A DNA stretch of 64,000 nt from Eustoma russellianum (GCA_036186865.1 AP025071.1:14970036-15034035), one strand, 5' to 3'; counted from the first letter of the stretch, positions 1 to 12,219 are shown. Notes: generated from the letters alone by a model not told the origin. A program made the numbers and translations.

Positions 1-1050
1 TGAATCCCAACACGTGTACAGTATGTCCTTTAGCCAAACAAAGAAGAACACCATTTCCTATTTCTAGTTCAGTTTCCTGCAGTCCTTTTTCTCTTGAACA
101 GATTGACATTTGGGGTCCATATAAGTACCCAACATTGTACAAAAAAATATTACTTTTTTACTGTGATTGATGACTACAGTAGATATTGCTGGGTATATTT
201 GATGAAAAATAAAGGAGAACCAGGTCCATTGTTGGAAGCTTTTGTCAGTTTGCTTCTGTTCACTGCTAATGTAAAAACTATCTGGACTGATAATGGACCA
301 GAGTTTAGAATGATTCAGTTCTTTGCCACTCATGGCATTTTGCATCAAACCATCTGCGTTAATACACCACAGCAAAATGGGGTTGTTGAAGGAAAACACC
401 AACATATTCTCAATGTAGCAAGGGCTCTCAGATTTCAGTCTCACTTACCTTCCTCATACTGGGGTTTCTGTGTGCAGCACTCAGTATATCTTATAAATAT
501 CACTCCTTCACCCATCCTTCAACAGAAAACACCTCATGAGTTGTTGTACAAATCCCTGCCTATCTATTCTAATCTCAGAGTCTCTGGGTGTCTGGCCTTT
601 GGCAGCAATACTCAGAATCACAAAGAAAAGTTTGCTGCCAGGGCATATAGAAGTGTGTTCTTGGGACTCTCACATACCACAAAAGGATATATATTGCAGA
701 ACCTAACCACTAAGACAATATATATCTCGAGAGGTGTATCATTCTTTGAGTCAATCTTTCTCTTTATCCCTCAAGAACAGACCAATTCTACCACAAATAC
801 TCAGTCACTGCACAATGCATCACACCATTATTCATTCCACCACACTGACATACAACCTACTCTCCAACCATCCTGTCGCCCAGAGTCTCCCAATCTGCCC
901 CAAACAATTCAAATTCAGCTGATCCTTCTCAAAGCTCATCTCAATCGCATCCTATCCCTCATGAGCCAAATACATTCCTTCCCACTGAGAACCCACCTCA
1001 GTCACATCCTACTTCTCATGAGCCAGGAACATACCTTCATAATTCCTTAG
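1..1050 (+). pseudogene. copia pol: pre-integrase end and integrase, frame-broken
   Basis: The first ~170 bases read a CTVCPLAKQRRTPF segment, the end of the zinc-binding GAG-pre-integrase domain, followed by DIWGPYK at the start of the integrase core. The frame breaks near base 160 and continues in the frame open at 94-1050. There the core shows VIDDYSRYCWVYL, the second catalytic Asp in TDNGPEF, and the catalytic Glu in NTPQQNGVVEG, so the D,D,E triad is present. After about residue 220 the frame becomes Ser/Pro/His/Gln-rich linker. The enzyme would insert element cDNA into chromosomes. The break makes the protein unlikely to be made whole. Confidence 0.85.
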
Positions 1051-1318
1051 ATGGACACATTGTCAGTCAAGCTCCATCATCTTCTCCTTTGCAGCCTGGA
1101 AACATTATCATTGAATTGCCCATTGCCCAAGGGGATCTGCCTAAGAAAAGGTCCCAACGTGCTAGACAACCTCCGCCATACCTTCAAAATTATCACTGCA
1201 ACAGCTTAACATCATACCAAGATATTCCAAATCCTGTCCATGCCTCACCTCATTCTATTGATAAATACATGTCTTATGCATCATTAGCTCCAAAGTATAA
1301 AGCATATATATATCAAGT

Positions 1319-2830
1319 TTGAATCTACATACAGAGCCTAATAGCTATGCAGAAGCCGCTGGTTCTGCTGTTTGGCAAGCAGTCATGGCTGCTGAGTTGG
1401 CAGCACCGGAGGCCAATAATACATGGAGCATGGTGCCTTTGCCTGAGGGCAAACATCCTATAGGTTGCAGGTGGGTGTATAAAGTGAAGCTGAAGGCTGA
1501 TGGATTGGTAGAGAGGCACAAGGCAAGGCTTGTGGCAAAAGGCTACACGTAGCAGTTGGCATTGATTATCAAGACACATTCTCACCTGTTGCCAAGATGA
1601 CCACAATAAGGGTAATTCTGGCCATGGCAGCTAGATTTCAATGGCCAATTCATCAGCTCGATGTTAACAACGCATTCCTGCATGGGGATCTCCATGAGGA
1701 CATTTATATGTTGCCGTCCCCAGGGCTGAATATTGTGGGTTCCAAGATGGTGTGCAAGCTGCATAAGTAACTATATGGGCTCAAACAAGTAAGTAGAGAG
1801 TGGAATGCCACTTTGACTAAATTTCTGATTTCTCATGGATTTCAGCAATCTAAATGCGACTACACAATGTTCACCAAGATTGTTGGTAAGTCTCTACTGG
1901 TCCTTTTAGTTTATGTAGATGACATCATTATCACTTATGACACTGAGGGGGCCATCACTGATATTAAACAAGTGCTGCACAATGAGTTCAAGATCAAGGA
2001 TCTAGGACATTTGAAGTTTTTCTTGGGCATAGAGGTGGCACAAGCAAGGAGAGGCATTCATATCAACCAAAGAAAATCACCTAGAGCTGTTGGATCAGGC
2101 TGGTTTCATGGATGCAAAGCCTGCTAGGACGCCAATGGAAAGCCACATGAGTCTTACGCATCAAGATTCATCGCCACTAAAGGACTCTACTCAGTACAGA
2201 AGGCTGGTAGGCAAATTGATTTACCTCACAATCACCAGACCGGACATTGCATTGTCAGTGCAACAGCTTAGTCATTTCATAGATTGTCCTACTGAGAATC
2301 ACTTGAAGGCAGCACACAGAGTGCTTAGATACTTGAAAGGAACAGTTGGGCAGGGGCTCTTGTTTCCCAGGACTGGTGAGGTGAAGCTAAAGGCATTTGT
2401 TGATGCTGACTGGGGAGGATGCCATAAGACTAGGAGGTCAATCACTGGCTACTGTGTTTTTCTTGGAGGGGCACTGATTTCGTGGAAAGCCAAGAAACAA
2501 ACCACGGTGTCCAGATCATTTGCAGAAGCTGAATACAGAGCCATGGAAATAGTAGCTTGTGAGATACAATGGCTTTTGTATTTGATGAGAGACTTAAATC
2601 TAGGAGATCAGAGACCCGTAGAGGTTTTCTGTGATTGTAAGAGTGCAATTTACATTGCAGAGAACCCAGTCTTCCATGAGAGAACGAAACACATAGAGAT
2701 AGATTGCCATGTAGTAAGAGATAAGGTGCAGGATGGAACATTGAAACTGATGCCCATACGGACTGAGATGCAACTTGATGATCTTTTCACCAAAGCTTTG
2801 GATTGTAAAATGTCAATGAAGTTAATTTAA
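1319..2830 (+). pseudogene. copia pol: reverse transcriptase and RNase H, with stops
   Basis: RT starts with NTWSMVPLP and GCRWVYKVKLKADG followed by HKARLVAKGYT, the usual copia RT entry. An in-frame TAG follows near 1550 and a TAA near 1768. The RT active site is VYVDDIIIT near 1910-1935, and KDLGHLKFFLGIEVA follows. A frame change near 2090 leads into RPDIALSVQQLSHF and then RNase H with FVDADWGGCHKTRRSITGY and SRSFAEAEYRAM. The protein ends at 2830 after TKHIEIDCHVVRDKV. These are the expected landmarks of a copia C-terminal half. At least three lesions make it a pseudogene. Confidence 0.9.
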
Positions 2831-2880
2831 GCTCTGGGAATTCATAACATGTATATTAGTGCAAGCTCAATAGGTTGATC

Positions 2881-2890
2881 TTGAGGGGGG
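2881..2890 (+). other. polypurine tract of the left copia element
   Basis: TTGAGGGGGG sits immediately before a TGTTAAAA LTR start. This is the expected place for the plus-strand primer. Confidence 0.8.
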
Positions 2891-3426
2891 TGTTAAAACT
2901 TACGCTGATGCACAGTGCATTGATAAGAAGCAGAATGAGCGCAATTGGTTGATTGCTAAGAACCAATCAGAGATTAAGAGGTTTAGATGTCACGTAGATG
3001 AGTTGGTGCTGTGCAAGAGCGACGGTTACTAGGTGGACCCATAGAAGTTGAAGGGAGTAGCAGTACAGCAGGGAGGAAGCCTGCGGAAGAAGAAGGAGTT
3101 GCGCGCGTATTAGTTTAAACGAGGGAAATGACTATTTTACCCTTATGAGCTCTGTTGTAGGATGAAGTTACTGAAGGGCATTTTAGTCATTTGTTGGTCT
3201 GTTTTCTTCTTCTTAAGCAGATATGCAACCGCTGCTTGATTTAGTTTTTGAACTCCTCTTCTTGTAACGTGATTAGTTCCTAAGCTTTCGTTCTCTCTCC
3301 TTCTCTATTCCAATCATTCGTTTATTGATGCCTATTGTGTATTTTGTTTGATTTTTTGATTGTTCTTCGTTTCTTGATCAAATTGATTGATAAAGAATTC
3401 AAGCTGCAGTAGCTTGAATTTTCACA
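2891..3426 (+). repeat. 3' LTR of the left copia element
   Basis: The LTR starts TGTTAAAA directly after the purine tract and is judged to end TTTTCACA, giving an imperfect 8-bp terminal inverted repeat, for a length of 536 bp. The partner LTR is outside the window, so the 3' boundary is inferred from the terminal bases only. Confidence 0.65.
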
Positions 3427-3512
3427 TTAGCACCACTATCCCTTTGTGCCATAAACACAAACAGGTAATGAGGTAAAAAATGACACCTTTATTTTTTTTG
3501 TCTATGACATAC
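3427..3512. other. 86-bp spacer between two retrotransposons
   Basis: This short piece lies between the copia 3' LTR and the TGTAACG start of the gypsy 5' LTR. It shows no coding or structural signal. It may be old host DNA or part of an older repeat. Confidence 0.4.
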
Positions 3513-5382
3513 TGTAACGTCTGTTTGATTTGGAAAAAAGGAAAAATATATATAATATTGGTATTATATTAATTTAATAGGAATTAAAATGGAATAAGAT
3601 ATCAATTAGGAGATCTTAATCCCAACCAACTAAGTAAATTACCTAAACTTAAAAACTAATCATCTCTATCCATATACAGCATCATCATCATCATCCGTAC
3701 TCAGTATATCCCAATGACAGCAAAAGCTATCGCTAGGGTATGGGGAGGGTAAGTGCTAGGCAAGTAATATCTCTATCCATATACACTGCACCTATCTACA
3801 TATTTATTCCACCACACACCAAACCATAACCTCGTCCCACTAACCCTCTTCTGCTGCCACCCCAAACAAAACAACAAAAAAAATTTTTACTTTGATCTTG
3901 ATCTAACAGCTGGCCGAGGGCTTATGAGAGGGAAGGAGACGCAATTCTCACACCACCCTAACCCAAATTTATTCATGGTATATTATAGAAGGTTAGAGAT
4001 AAGTAACCTTGACATATTTGCTATTTTTTTCAAAAACTTATGCCGCTATATTGGTATAAAACACTCGGATCATGCATACGTATATTTGTTCACATATGTT
4101 TGTTGTATTTATTCGTATGTATGTGTTGTCGTCGAGCTGTATATGTGTGCAATGCAAATTAAATATTTGGACTGCAAGGAAAAAGGCCAGCGACCAGCCG
4201 TCTGTGTGCGTGTGTGTTGTTTACATGCATGATATAAATAAATGTATATGCTATGTAGGCACTTGCGTGTAAATTACATATGTGATATATGTATTGCTCA
4301 AATTGAATTGGAGTTGTGGGGGTATTGGAAGCCTCGGCCAGAGAGGATGAGGAGAGTGGGATTGATTATGAATGTGGAAGAAATTGGAGTAAATCAATAT
4401 GATATTCATTGGATTAAAATTTAGTGTTTTTGGCTTCAAAACTTGGCAAAATAAATTCAAAAAATTTAGATTTTGTGTAGTTTAAGGATGGAAATGGACT
4501 AGATTTAAGAAAATCAAAATTTTGGTGGTCCGAGCGTGCCACCAGCGATGGCGTGTGAGCCACACGCGCCGGCAAGTGGCCACACATGGGCACGCGTCTG
4601 GCCAAGCGTGTGGGCGCGTGCGGGCTCCATTTGCAGCGATTTTTACGGCAATGTGTTAAGCATGAATGGTACTTGATGTCTATGCAGTTGGATGTGAGAG
4701 AATACGAGTGCTGAGAAAATTTGAAGGTGGCCGAGAGTTGGGAGGATGGGGTGAGTGAAATTAGGGTTTGGAGAGAGTGGAGCGGGCTGGGCTGAGGGCT
4801 GGGGGTGGGGCAGGGGTCTGGTCAGTGGGGCAGTAGCTGGGCCGAGGGGGTAGAGGGTGAGATGAGGTGAGTTTGAGTAGTCAATTGGGGGAGAAATGGG
4901 ACAAGGAAGGTACGTGTACTTATGAACGTGTATGTGCACATGTATGGGCGTGGGCATATATATATGTACACGACTGAGGGCGTGTTGTTTGGGTTTCTTT
5001 GTAATTTTTCTAAATTATTTGGAGTATTTGTTTTGGATTCTTTGAATTTGGGTATTTTGGTAATTTTGGCTAAATTTTGGGACTTGGAAATAATTTTTGA
5101 AAAGTTGCTTTCATATTTCAAAATTCATCCTTACAAGATGAAAATATTGTATGTTAGATTGGTTCCAAAAAAACAGAGCGTCCAGACATAACTACCTAGT
5201 CTTGGACATGGTGCATGGACATATTGTCCGCCATTAGAGCACCACAGACATAATGATCTAGTCTGAGACAGGGTGTTTGTGGCATATTGACTATAGGGGA
5301 TCAATTCATAAATCATACAGTATAAGTCACTTGTAGGGAAAGTGTTATAGCCATGGCATTTGATTTTAGACTTTGGACCGAT
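3513..5382 (+). repeat. gypsy 5' LTR, first segment
   Basis: The segment aligns by eye along its length with 25334-27070, sharing the Tyr/Leu-poor AT-rich start, the GC-rich CACGCGCC block near 4560-4620 (26230-26310 in the other LTR) and the region before CCGAT. It is noncoding. Open frames here (for example 3924-4232) are not conserved in the sister LTR. The segment stops at the solo-LTR insertion, where CCGAT at 5378-5382 is the left target duplication. Confidence 0.85.
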
Positions 5383-6830
5383 TGTTAGGAAATCAACCGA
5401 GATCACTGCAAAACGCGCGGCGGAAAACAAAAACTTGATCTCCGATTTCTTACCAAGGATCCATGTTGTTCGTTTAATTCGATGAAAGAAACTTGAAAAT
5501 TACCTTTGTAGATCCGAATTACGCAGATGAAGCAGGTGCGAAAATACGATCACCCTCTGTCGGTATCCACACGAACGCTTCTGTCTGGAGTGCTAGCTCT
5601 TCAAACGGCGCGGCTGAAGAACTCGGTTTTTCACAGAAACGGCTCTAGGGTTTCTTTGATGATTCTGTATATTTTTCGTGTGTAGTGTATACGAGATACA
5701 CAAATATATATACACATACGTAGACATCAAAATTCGAGTCCTAATCGGATTAGTTGATGCCAATCAAAATCCATATCAGATACGGATTCTATCAGGATAT
5801 TCAAAATCCATATCAGATATGGATTCTCTCGTTATTATCCGATAATACACATATATATATAATCACCAAAAAATAATAATAATAATAATTAATATCCAAT
5901 AATAATATTATTAATATTAAAAACGATAATAATAATAATAATAATAATAATAATTAATATCCAATATTAATATTATTAATATTATTAATCTCAGCCTTAT
6001 GCATTCTTGTGTGTGACCCGATAGGCCCATATTAATTGGCAGTTGATTAAATCTCTATTAAACCAACAAGTCGTAATTGGCCTCTAGCAAGACATTACAA
6101 CTACCCAAAAATACGAGTAAAGTCCAACTAGCCTAATAATAGTACATGCATTAATCTCTTTGTCACACGATATCTAGTTTGAACATAAGTCATGGTCAGC
6201 GTCATACTTATATAGTTCAAACATATGATTACTCGATCTCTAAGTAGACTGATAAAACAAATAATATTGATCACACTATCAATTCATTTGAGCACGGCCA
6301 TGCATTTCACAGTCTCACTAATCGAGGGGCCCAAAGATATCTCTCTCAAAAAAGAGGGACAAATTCTATCTTGATTGTTCAATATCCTCTACATAATTTC
6401 TATCACATTCAATCATGACCTTTATTATTATCCAGTTATGGGTAACGTTTGATCATGTCAAAATATAATAGTCCTTATGTTGGAAACTATGACAATCTCA
6501 AATCAAAGGATTAAAACATGATTATCATGAGATTTACTTATGACGCTAATCCATGTAGCAATCTCATGATGGGTCTATCCAATACACTGTTCTCTAACAA
6601 GTATCTATGAGATTGATTCGTATCACCATACACATAATCATCTCATGATTATCAAATCAATACTCATGCTGATTATAAATTATTTTATCTCCATAACAAT
6701 AATGAATCAGGGACATATATCAAAATTGTGTAACATACTAACTAACAATAATGATAATAAAACCTCTTTTATTAATAATAAATGCATAACATAAAAATCC
6801 AAATCATGGCCTAGGGCACATACACTAACA
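5383..6830 (-). repeat. copia-type solo LTR inserted in gypsy 5' LTR
   Basis: The 1448-bp insert starts TGTTAGGAAATC and ends CACTAACA. It is flanked by exact 5-bp duplications CCGAT (5378-5382 and 6831-6835). Both ends give TGTTAG/CTAACA inverted repeats. There is no coding sequence, primer site or second LTR, so it is the remnant of recombination between two LTRs. Read on the minus strand it begins TGTTAGTGTATGTGCCCTAGG and ends GATTTCCTAACA, which resembles plant copia LTR ends I know; the orientation is inferred from that. Inside are AAT-rich tracts near 5865-5985. Confidence 0.85.
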
Positions 6831-6883
6831 CCGATTTAGCCGGATTTTGATTATTTGAACTATGGACTTTGGACTGGCTAAAC
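6831..6883 (+). repeat. gypsy 5' LTR, second segment
   Basis: This short piece between two insertions begins with the duplicated CCGAT and ends with the TAAAC target of the next element. It matches 27076-27120 of the 3' LTR, with GGACTTTGGAC and CTAAACTG. Confidence 0.85.
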
Positions 6884-9800
6884 TGTAGAGAAAAAGGGGT
6901 TTGAGTGATTTTCAAATACATGATTTAAATGTGCACAAAAACAAGCATAAGATAAAACGTGCATAAGATATACATGTATGATTTTCAAATACATGATTTA
7001 AATGTGCACAAAAACGAGCATAAGATAAAACATGCATAAGATATACATGTATGCATGATACGTTGCTATTACTTGCCTTATTTAGCTTATATATAATGTT
7101 GCCGGACTAACGAGCCATGAAGCGTTAAAGCTTACATCATATGGCAAACATTTGTTGTGTTTATACTATTTTCAGGTGCCACTATTAATGAACTAAACTA
7201 GTTCATTAAGTGAAGTACTTAGTTTATTAAACTAAGTAGTTCATTAAAGGAAGCCACATTTGGAAAAGGCACAAAGGCAACAAAGCTAAGGAAGGAAAGT
7301 TTTCTCCTCCTCCCCTCTTTAATGTGACACGCCACATATACATATATTATATATATTTTCAGATTTTTTAAGAAAAAACACATACACATGTATTCCAACG
7401 TACTACCGATACGTTATATATTTTACGTACGTACGTTAACGTCACACCACTATACTTAACTCATATTTATGAGTATATTCAGGTCTTATATCATATGATA
7501 TAAGATATGGTGATGACAAATTAAATACGACACGATAAAAGGTTCTAAACCGAAAATTGTCGTATCGGGCGAATACCGAAACTTCGCCAACGTGTCACAT
7601 ACTTGCCATAAATAAATGGCCAGCCCCTATACTTCAAAATTCCATAAATATTTCGTGGGTTACATAAAAAATTCAGCCAAAAATACTTTCCGTGTTGGCA
7701 CACACAAATCACCCCACATTAAGGCCAAAATGTGAAGATTCCAAGTTTAATTTTGTCACATGTGAATGGTACCACTTTAGATCAGCCAAGTGCTGAGATT
7801 TAAATTTTATATTATATATATTATGTATAACATAATATATATAACATGTGCAAAAGTTGGAATTTAAATTAGAGAAAAATCGGGTAATCGATAAATATGG
7901 AAAATTCGGTTTTCTACGCACACAACACATGGAACGTTTTTGGTACATCATGTGACACGTATCTAGACACTTTTTACATATGTTATACATCTTAAAGTGT
8001 TTTAGAAAATTAAATTAAGGGCTGATTGGAATATAACATGTGTGTATTATTAAATGTGCATTATTTTACAAAGTTAGCAAAAATAAATTTCAGCACATGC
8101 ACATACATATCCAACGCCACCTACAGCTGAGATGGAGCTTATTTGGAGCCTTGTTGGCATATTGATTGGTCAATGATCAATCATACAATGTTGGTGAATT
8201 AAAGAGAGAAGCTACAAATGGTAAGAATTCAAAATTTGTCTCTCTTACATGCTGAAAATTTCAGCATGCTAAACAAGGCTGGCCGAATTTTGTCATATAA
8301 ATGTGATATACTTTATCATCTTTTATTGTGTGATTGATTGGAAGAAGAAATAGAAATGATTTGAATATTATTTAAATTAATAAAGTGTGATATTTTATAT
8401 ATCAAACATGCTGAAAATTTTTCAGCATGTGTGAGACATGTTTAGGCCGTATTCTAGAGCTTAATAGTGTCCAAGTTCATTTCTCATGAGATAAAGTTAT
8501 TTACCATCAATTGGTGATTCATTTTAATTAGAAAAATCAAAGAAAAATGGTAATATTTTGAACTTTATCTCCATGTGTCACATGCTGAAAATTCAGCATG
8601 GTAACACCTATTATGGCCGATTTCTTGGCTTAGCAAGGAAGGAATTGTTGTCTTGCAATTTATGTGATAATCTTATACTTTATGGAAATTATTTTGTGAT
8701 GATTTTGGCACATGTTTTAAGTGTTATTCTCAGATTTTTCCAAGTCATCAATGATGACAACATTCAACCAATCATGAAGTGACAAGTAAGCAAAGCTTAA
8801 ATGATCATCCAATAAGAAGATGCCAAGTAAGCAAGACTATGTCACAATGATGTCTTACAGCCTCCCAAGGACTTAGAAGATAATTTTCAAGAGGGAGACT
8901 ACACTCTAGGGGGGCGGCCAAAACAAATTAAAAGGAGAGAAAGAAGAGCAAAACAAGAACAAATACAAGAGTTGCAAATTAAAAGGTCAAAAGTGTTCTA
9001 GCCTTCTTCTTCTACATTCTCTTTCTTTCTTTCTTCTTGTAAGCCTATTGTATTCATATTCTTCAATCTTGAATAGGCTTGACATAGACCACCACTCATT
9101 ATATATCTTTGTAAAAGATTGATCAAGGTGTGATCAATCTTCAATCTTGCAAGGTGGTGGTGTTCGTGCGAATTGTATTGAACATACAAGGTTTGTAAAG
9201 GGTTGGAGTTGGTGTGTAACTCCATCAACCCTGTGGTAAGGTGTTTTTGAGTTGTGTGATTAGTGTGAACCAAGGAAGGTGTTCCTTGAAGACTGGAGTA
9301 GGTTGTTGATAACCGAACCAGTATAAAATTCTTGGTGGCATTTACTTTCAGCACTGATTTTCTATTTCAGCACTGTTTACTGTTATTAATCACGTTCGTA
9401 AAAATAGTAAACAAACTTCAAAAATCACGAAACTTTCAGAAAATATAACCACACGTTCTAGGGTTCTTTTGGCGCAAGTTTCAACCCTTTTGGACAAGTA
9501 TAAGTCATTCAAACGTCCAAAGTTCTGAGACTAGTGCAGTCTGGTTTTCAGGCTTGCAAAGGTTGAGACTTTGATCGTATTTGACTAACTTCCCAAAAGA
9601 ATTTCCCAAAACTGTTTAAACCCATTTAAATATAACATATAAGGGGTTAGTGGTTAAATGTTCAGAGCATTTGGAGTTGTGTACAAATAGGAATTAATTT
9701 TTCAAATCAGTGTATCAGTTCTGGCAGATTTGCACAATCTGACCACCAACGATTTTTCAAGGGGTTAGAGGTTGAATTTTAATCTGAAATTTTTAGGAGA

Positions 9801-10015
9801 TACTCATAACATCTGAGTCTAAGTTCTCTCCAAATTTCAGAATTTTTGAAGACCTGAAACCTAATTTTCAAAACGTTTTAAAACTGGTCCTGAAAACAGA
9901 AACTGTTTTCAGAAGTTGGGTTTTTGGTTTAAAACTATTTTAAAAACCACATTTTCCGCACCCACTATTCAACCCCCCCCCCCCCCTCTTCTAGTGGTGC
10001 CTTGCAGATCCTACA
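6884..10015 (+). repeat. 5' LTR of gag-only copia element
   Basis: This 3132-bp LTR runs TGTAGAG to CCTACA and is nearly identical to 12220-15355. It has a 73-bp tandem duplication near its start (6907-6979 and 6980-7052), several perfect or near-perfect palindromes (7187-7207, 7217-7237, 7485-7504), three CATGCTGAAA/TTTCAGCATG hairpins (8248-8268, 8407-8429, 8581-8600) and a run of 14 C near 9973. It has no credible coding sequence: the frames at 8558-8782 and 8998-9354 lie wholly inside LTR repeat. Confidence 0.93.
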
Positions 10016-10017
10016 AT

Positions 10018-10033
10018 TGGTATCAGAGTGCAG
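10018..10033 (+). other. primer binding site, initiator tRNA-Met type
   Basis: TGGTATCAGAGTGCAGG starts two bases after the 5' LTR. It matches the plant tRNA-Met primer site TGGTATCAGAGC with one change. Confidence 0.85.
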
Positions 10034-10069
10034 GAACACTCGCTTCAAAGAATCCAATGATTCAGTGAG

Positions 10070-11962
10070 ATGGCAACCACAACCGTGCAAGAAGGAATGT
10101 CAACTGTAAGGTCTCCTCTTTTCAACGGTGAGTCTTTTATTCAATGGAAATTAAGAATGAAACTTTTTCTTATGGCTATTGATATTGATCTATGGTCCAT
10201 CATAGAAGACGGTCCATTTGTTCCTACTAAGACGTCAATTATTGATGGTGTCACACTTGAGGTTACAAAAACAAAACAAGAATACACTAGTGATGACAAA
10301 AAGAAGTTGAGTATGAATGCTAAAGCCATGCAACTACTATTAAACGGCCTAAGTAAAAGTGAGGCTAGTTACGTGTCTAATTGCTCTAGTGCTCAAGAGA
10401 TGTGGCATATTCTAGAAATGAAACATGAAGGGACTAGCCAAGTAAAGGAGTCCAAAATCAATATGCTTATGTCCACACTTGAGTCCTTTAAATTATTGCC
10501 AAATGAGTCTATTGTTGAGATGGATTTACGCTTGATTAACATTTACAATTCTCTTGAGTCTCTTGGCAAAGCCTTCACTATGCAGGAAAAGGTACAAAAG
10601 GTCTTGCGAAGCCTTCCATCCGAGTGGGATCCTAAAGTAACGGCCATAGAAGAAAGCAAAGAGACCAAATCGATTAAAATGGAAGAACTAATCGGATCAC
10701 TTAAGGTATATGAAAACAAACTTGCTTTAAGACATTCTGAGTCCATTTCTAATAATGATAGGGCTATAGCATTTAAATCAAATGAATACGTCGTAGATGA
10801 TAGTGACATAGATGCCGATGATGAGGACTTAATCACAATGGCTAAAAGATTAAGAAAAATATTGAAAAAATCGATTAAACATAAGTCTACCTCATCTAAG
10901 GATCATAAAAATAAAAATAAGGAAATAAAGTGCTATGAATGCGGCAAACTTGGACATCTATCATATGACTGTCCTAATAAAGAAAAACAAACAAACAAAT
11001 ACTCTGACAAGGATCGGAACAAGAATAGACTCGTCTCAGAACCTAAGCAAAGGAGAAGAGCATTCAAAGCCTCCACTTGGAGTGACACATCCGACTCTAA
11101 GACTGATGATACGGAAGAACACAAGGCAGAAGTATGCTTTACATCTAAAGCATCAAATAAGGTATCTTCCAACTCTGATTCCGATTCTGAATGTTCATAT
11201 GATGATTTATTTAGTCAATATTTAGAACTGCATAAGTTTTCAAAGACTCTTGCAAAAGAAAAGAAGCGATTAATTGAAGACAAGAAATTGTTAGAATCTT
11301 CTAACAAAGATCTTGTGTCTCAATTAAACGATTCAAAAGAAGAGTCGTCATGCATTATAAATTCATTAAAATCTGAAATTTCATCATTGTCATCCGAGAA
11401 CATTGAATTGAAATCCGAGATTTCAAACTTGAAATCAAGGAATACGGATGTAGAGAAAAAGGTAAAACAATTTGACACGGGATCTAACATGCTGCATCGT
11501 ATTATCTTATCACAAAAGCATGATAGTGACAAAACGGGGTTGGGATACGTTGATACTAATGAAGTATCCACCAAACAAACTAAGTTTGTTGTGTCCAAGA
11601 AAGTAGACAACCCAAAGCCTAAAATGGCGCCTAAGATGACGCAAAAATTGCCTATTTCCTCATCACGCCCCACTTCCTCTTCACGTCATGTGAAATACAA
11701 CTTTGTACCACATAGATATGAAAAGAAAAGAGTAATGCATACACGACATTCATTCCATCCACGCACTACGCATACAAACACAAGGACATATCAAAACGTC
11801 CTATATATAATGCGTATAAAGGAGTTCTTGGCCAAAGGCCAGATACAGTTGCACCAAAAGTTTATTATGTTGCGTTCTCATCATCTTTCTCACCTCTTGG
11901 AAGACCTAGAAAGGTCACCCAAATGTGGGTACCAAAAGGGACATTTTCAAAGGGTTGAATAA
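10070..11962 (+). CDS. copia Gag polyprotein (UBN2-type) with CCHC knuckle; 3' end frameshifted
   Basis: The 630-codon frame begins at the first ATG after the primer site (MATTTVQEG). Residues ~15-220 match the UBN2 capsid-like domain of copia Gag, with the FNGESFIQWKLRMKLFL and MWHILEMKHEG landmarks. A CCHC zinc knuckle, CYECGKLGHLSYDC, is at ~residues 289-302. A Ser/Asp-rich linker and a long coiled-coil-like Lys/Glu/Ser/Leu stretch (~380-475) follow, as in SIRE Gags. Gag packages element RNA. The last ~50 codons are out of frame: another frame reads MWVPKG near 11918-11940, the conserved junction before protease, so a frame break lies near 11790-11820. Pol does not follow. Confidence 0.88.
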   Translation: MATTTVQEGMSTVRSPLFNGESFIQWKLRMKLFLMAIDIDLWSIIEDGPFVPTKTSIIDGVTLEVTKTKQEYTSDDKKKLSMNAKAMQLLLNGLSKSEASYVSNCSSAQEMWHILEMKHEGTSQVKESKINMLMSTLESFKLLPNESIVEMDLRLINIYNSLESLGKAFTMQEKVQKVLRSLPSEWDPKVTAIEESKETKSIKMEELIGSLKVYENKLALRHSESISNNDRAIAFKSNEYVVDDSDIDADDEDLITMAKRLRKILKKSIKHKSTSSKDHKNKNKEIKCYECGKLGHLSYDCPNKEKQTNKYSDKDRNKNRLVSEPKQRRRAFKASTWSDTSDSKTDDTEEHKAEVCFTSKASNKVSSNSDSDSECSYDDLFSQYLELHKFSKTLAKEKKRLIEDKKLLESSNKDLVSQLNDSKEESSCIINSLKSEISSLSSENIELKSEISNLKSRNTDVEKKVKQFDTGSNMLHRIILSQKHDSDKTGLGYVDTNEVSTKQTKFVVSKKVDNPKPKMAPKMTQKLPISSSRPTSSSRHVKYNFVPHRYEKKRVMHTRHSFHPRTTHTNTRTYQNVLYIMRIKEFLAKGQIQLHQKFIMLRSHHLSHLLEDLERSPKCGYQKGHFQRVE

Positions 11963-12219
11963 ATAACCCTTACGAACGCACATATATGAAATGCATGATT
12001 TTTTCTTCATCTTTACAGGCATCTTTTGATTTGCTTTCCAAAATAAAGGGGGAGAGAAAGCATGATTTAAGGGAGAGAGAGATATTAATTGCATAAATCA
12101 AGGAGGAGCGGATTCAAAATTTAAATTTCGAATTTTGAATTTATGCATAATTGAAGGGGGAGCGATAGAATTTAAATCATGTGCATAAGTTATTTTGAAA
12201 ATCATCAAAAGGGGGAGAT
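11963..12219 (+). other. gag-only element 3' noncoding region and polypurine tracts
   Basis: About 250 bases separate the gag frame from the 3' LTR. It contains repeated purine blocks (AAAGGGGGAGAG near 12045, GAAGGGGGAGCG near 12154 and the terminal AAAAGGGGGAGAT at 12207-12219). The last is directly before the LTR and is the likely plus-strand primer. A short palindrome around AAATTTCGAATTT lies near 12120-12135. Confidence 0.8.

Larger units (their letters stand above)
1..3426 (+). mobile_element. Ty1/copia retrotransposon, 5'-truncated by window edge
   Basis: The segment reads, in order, a Cys-rich pre-integrase end, integrase core, reverse transcriptase, RNase H, a purine tract and a 3' LTR. 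Integrase lying upstream of RT is the copia order. The 5' LTR, gag and most of protease lie outside the window. Several stops and frame changes break the polyprotein, so the copy is inactive. No target duplication can be tested because the left end is missing. Confidence 0.9.

Noticed and set aside
3924..5430. Cluster of 60-126 codon frames with a sister cluster at 25935-26885
   Set aside because: Both are gypsy LTR copies; frames are not conserved between them and overlap on both strands.
8558..9354. Open frames repeated at 13900-14696, considered as a duplicated gene pair
   Set aside because: They lie inside the two LTRs of the gag-only copia element; duplication comes from the LTRs.
10933..11673. 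Antisense frames across the gag gene
   Set aside because: Shadows of the sense gag coding sequence; low-complexity Ser/Leu runs.
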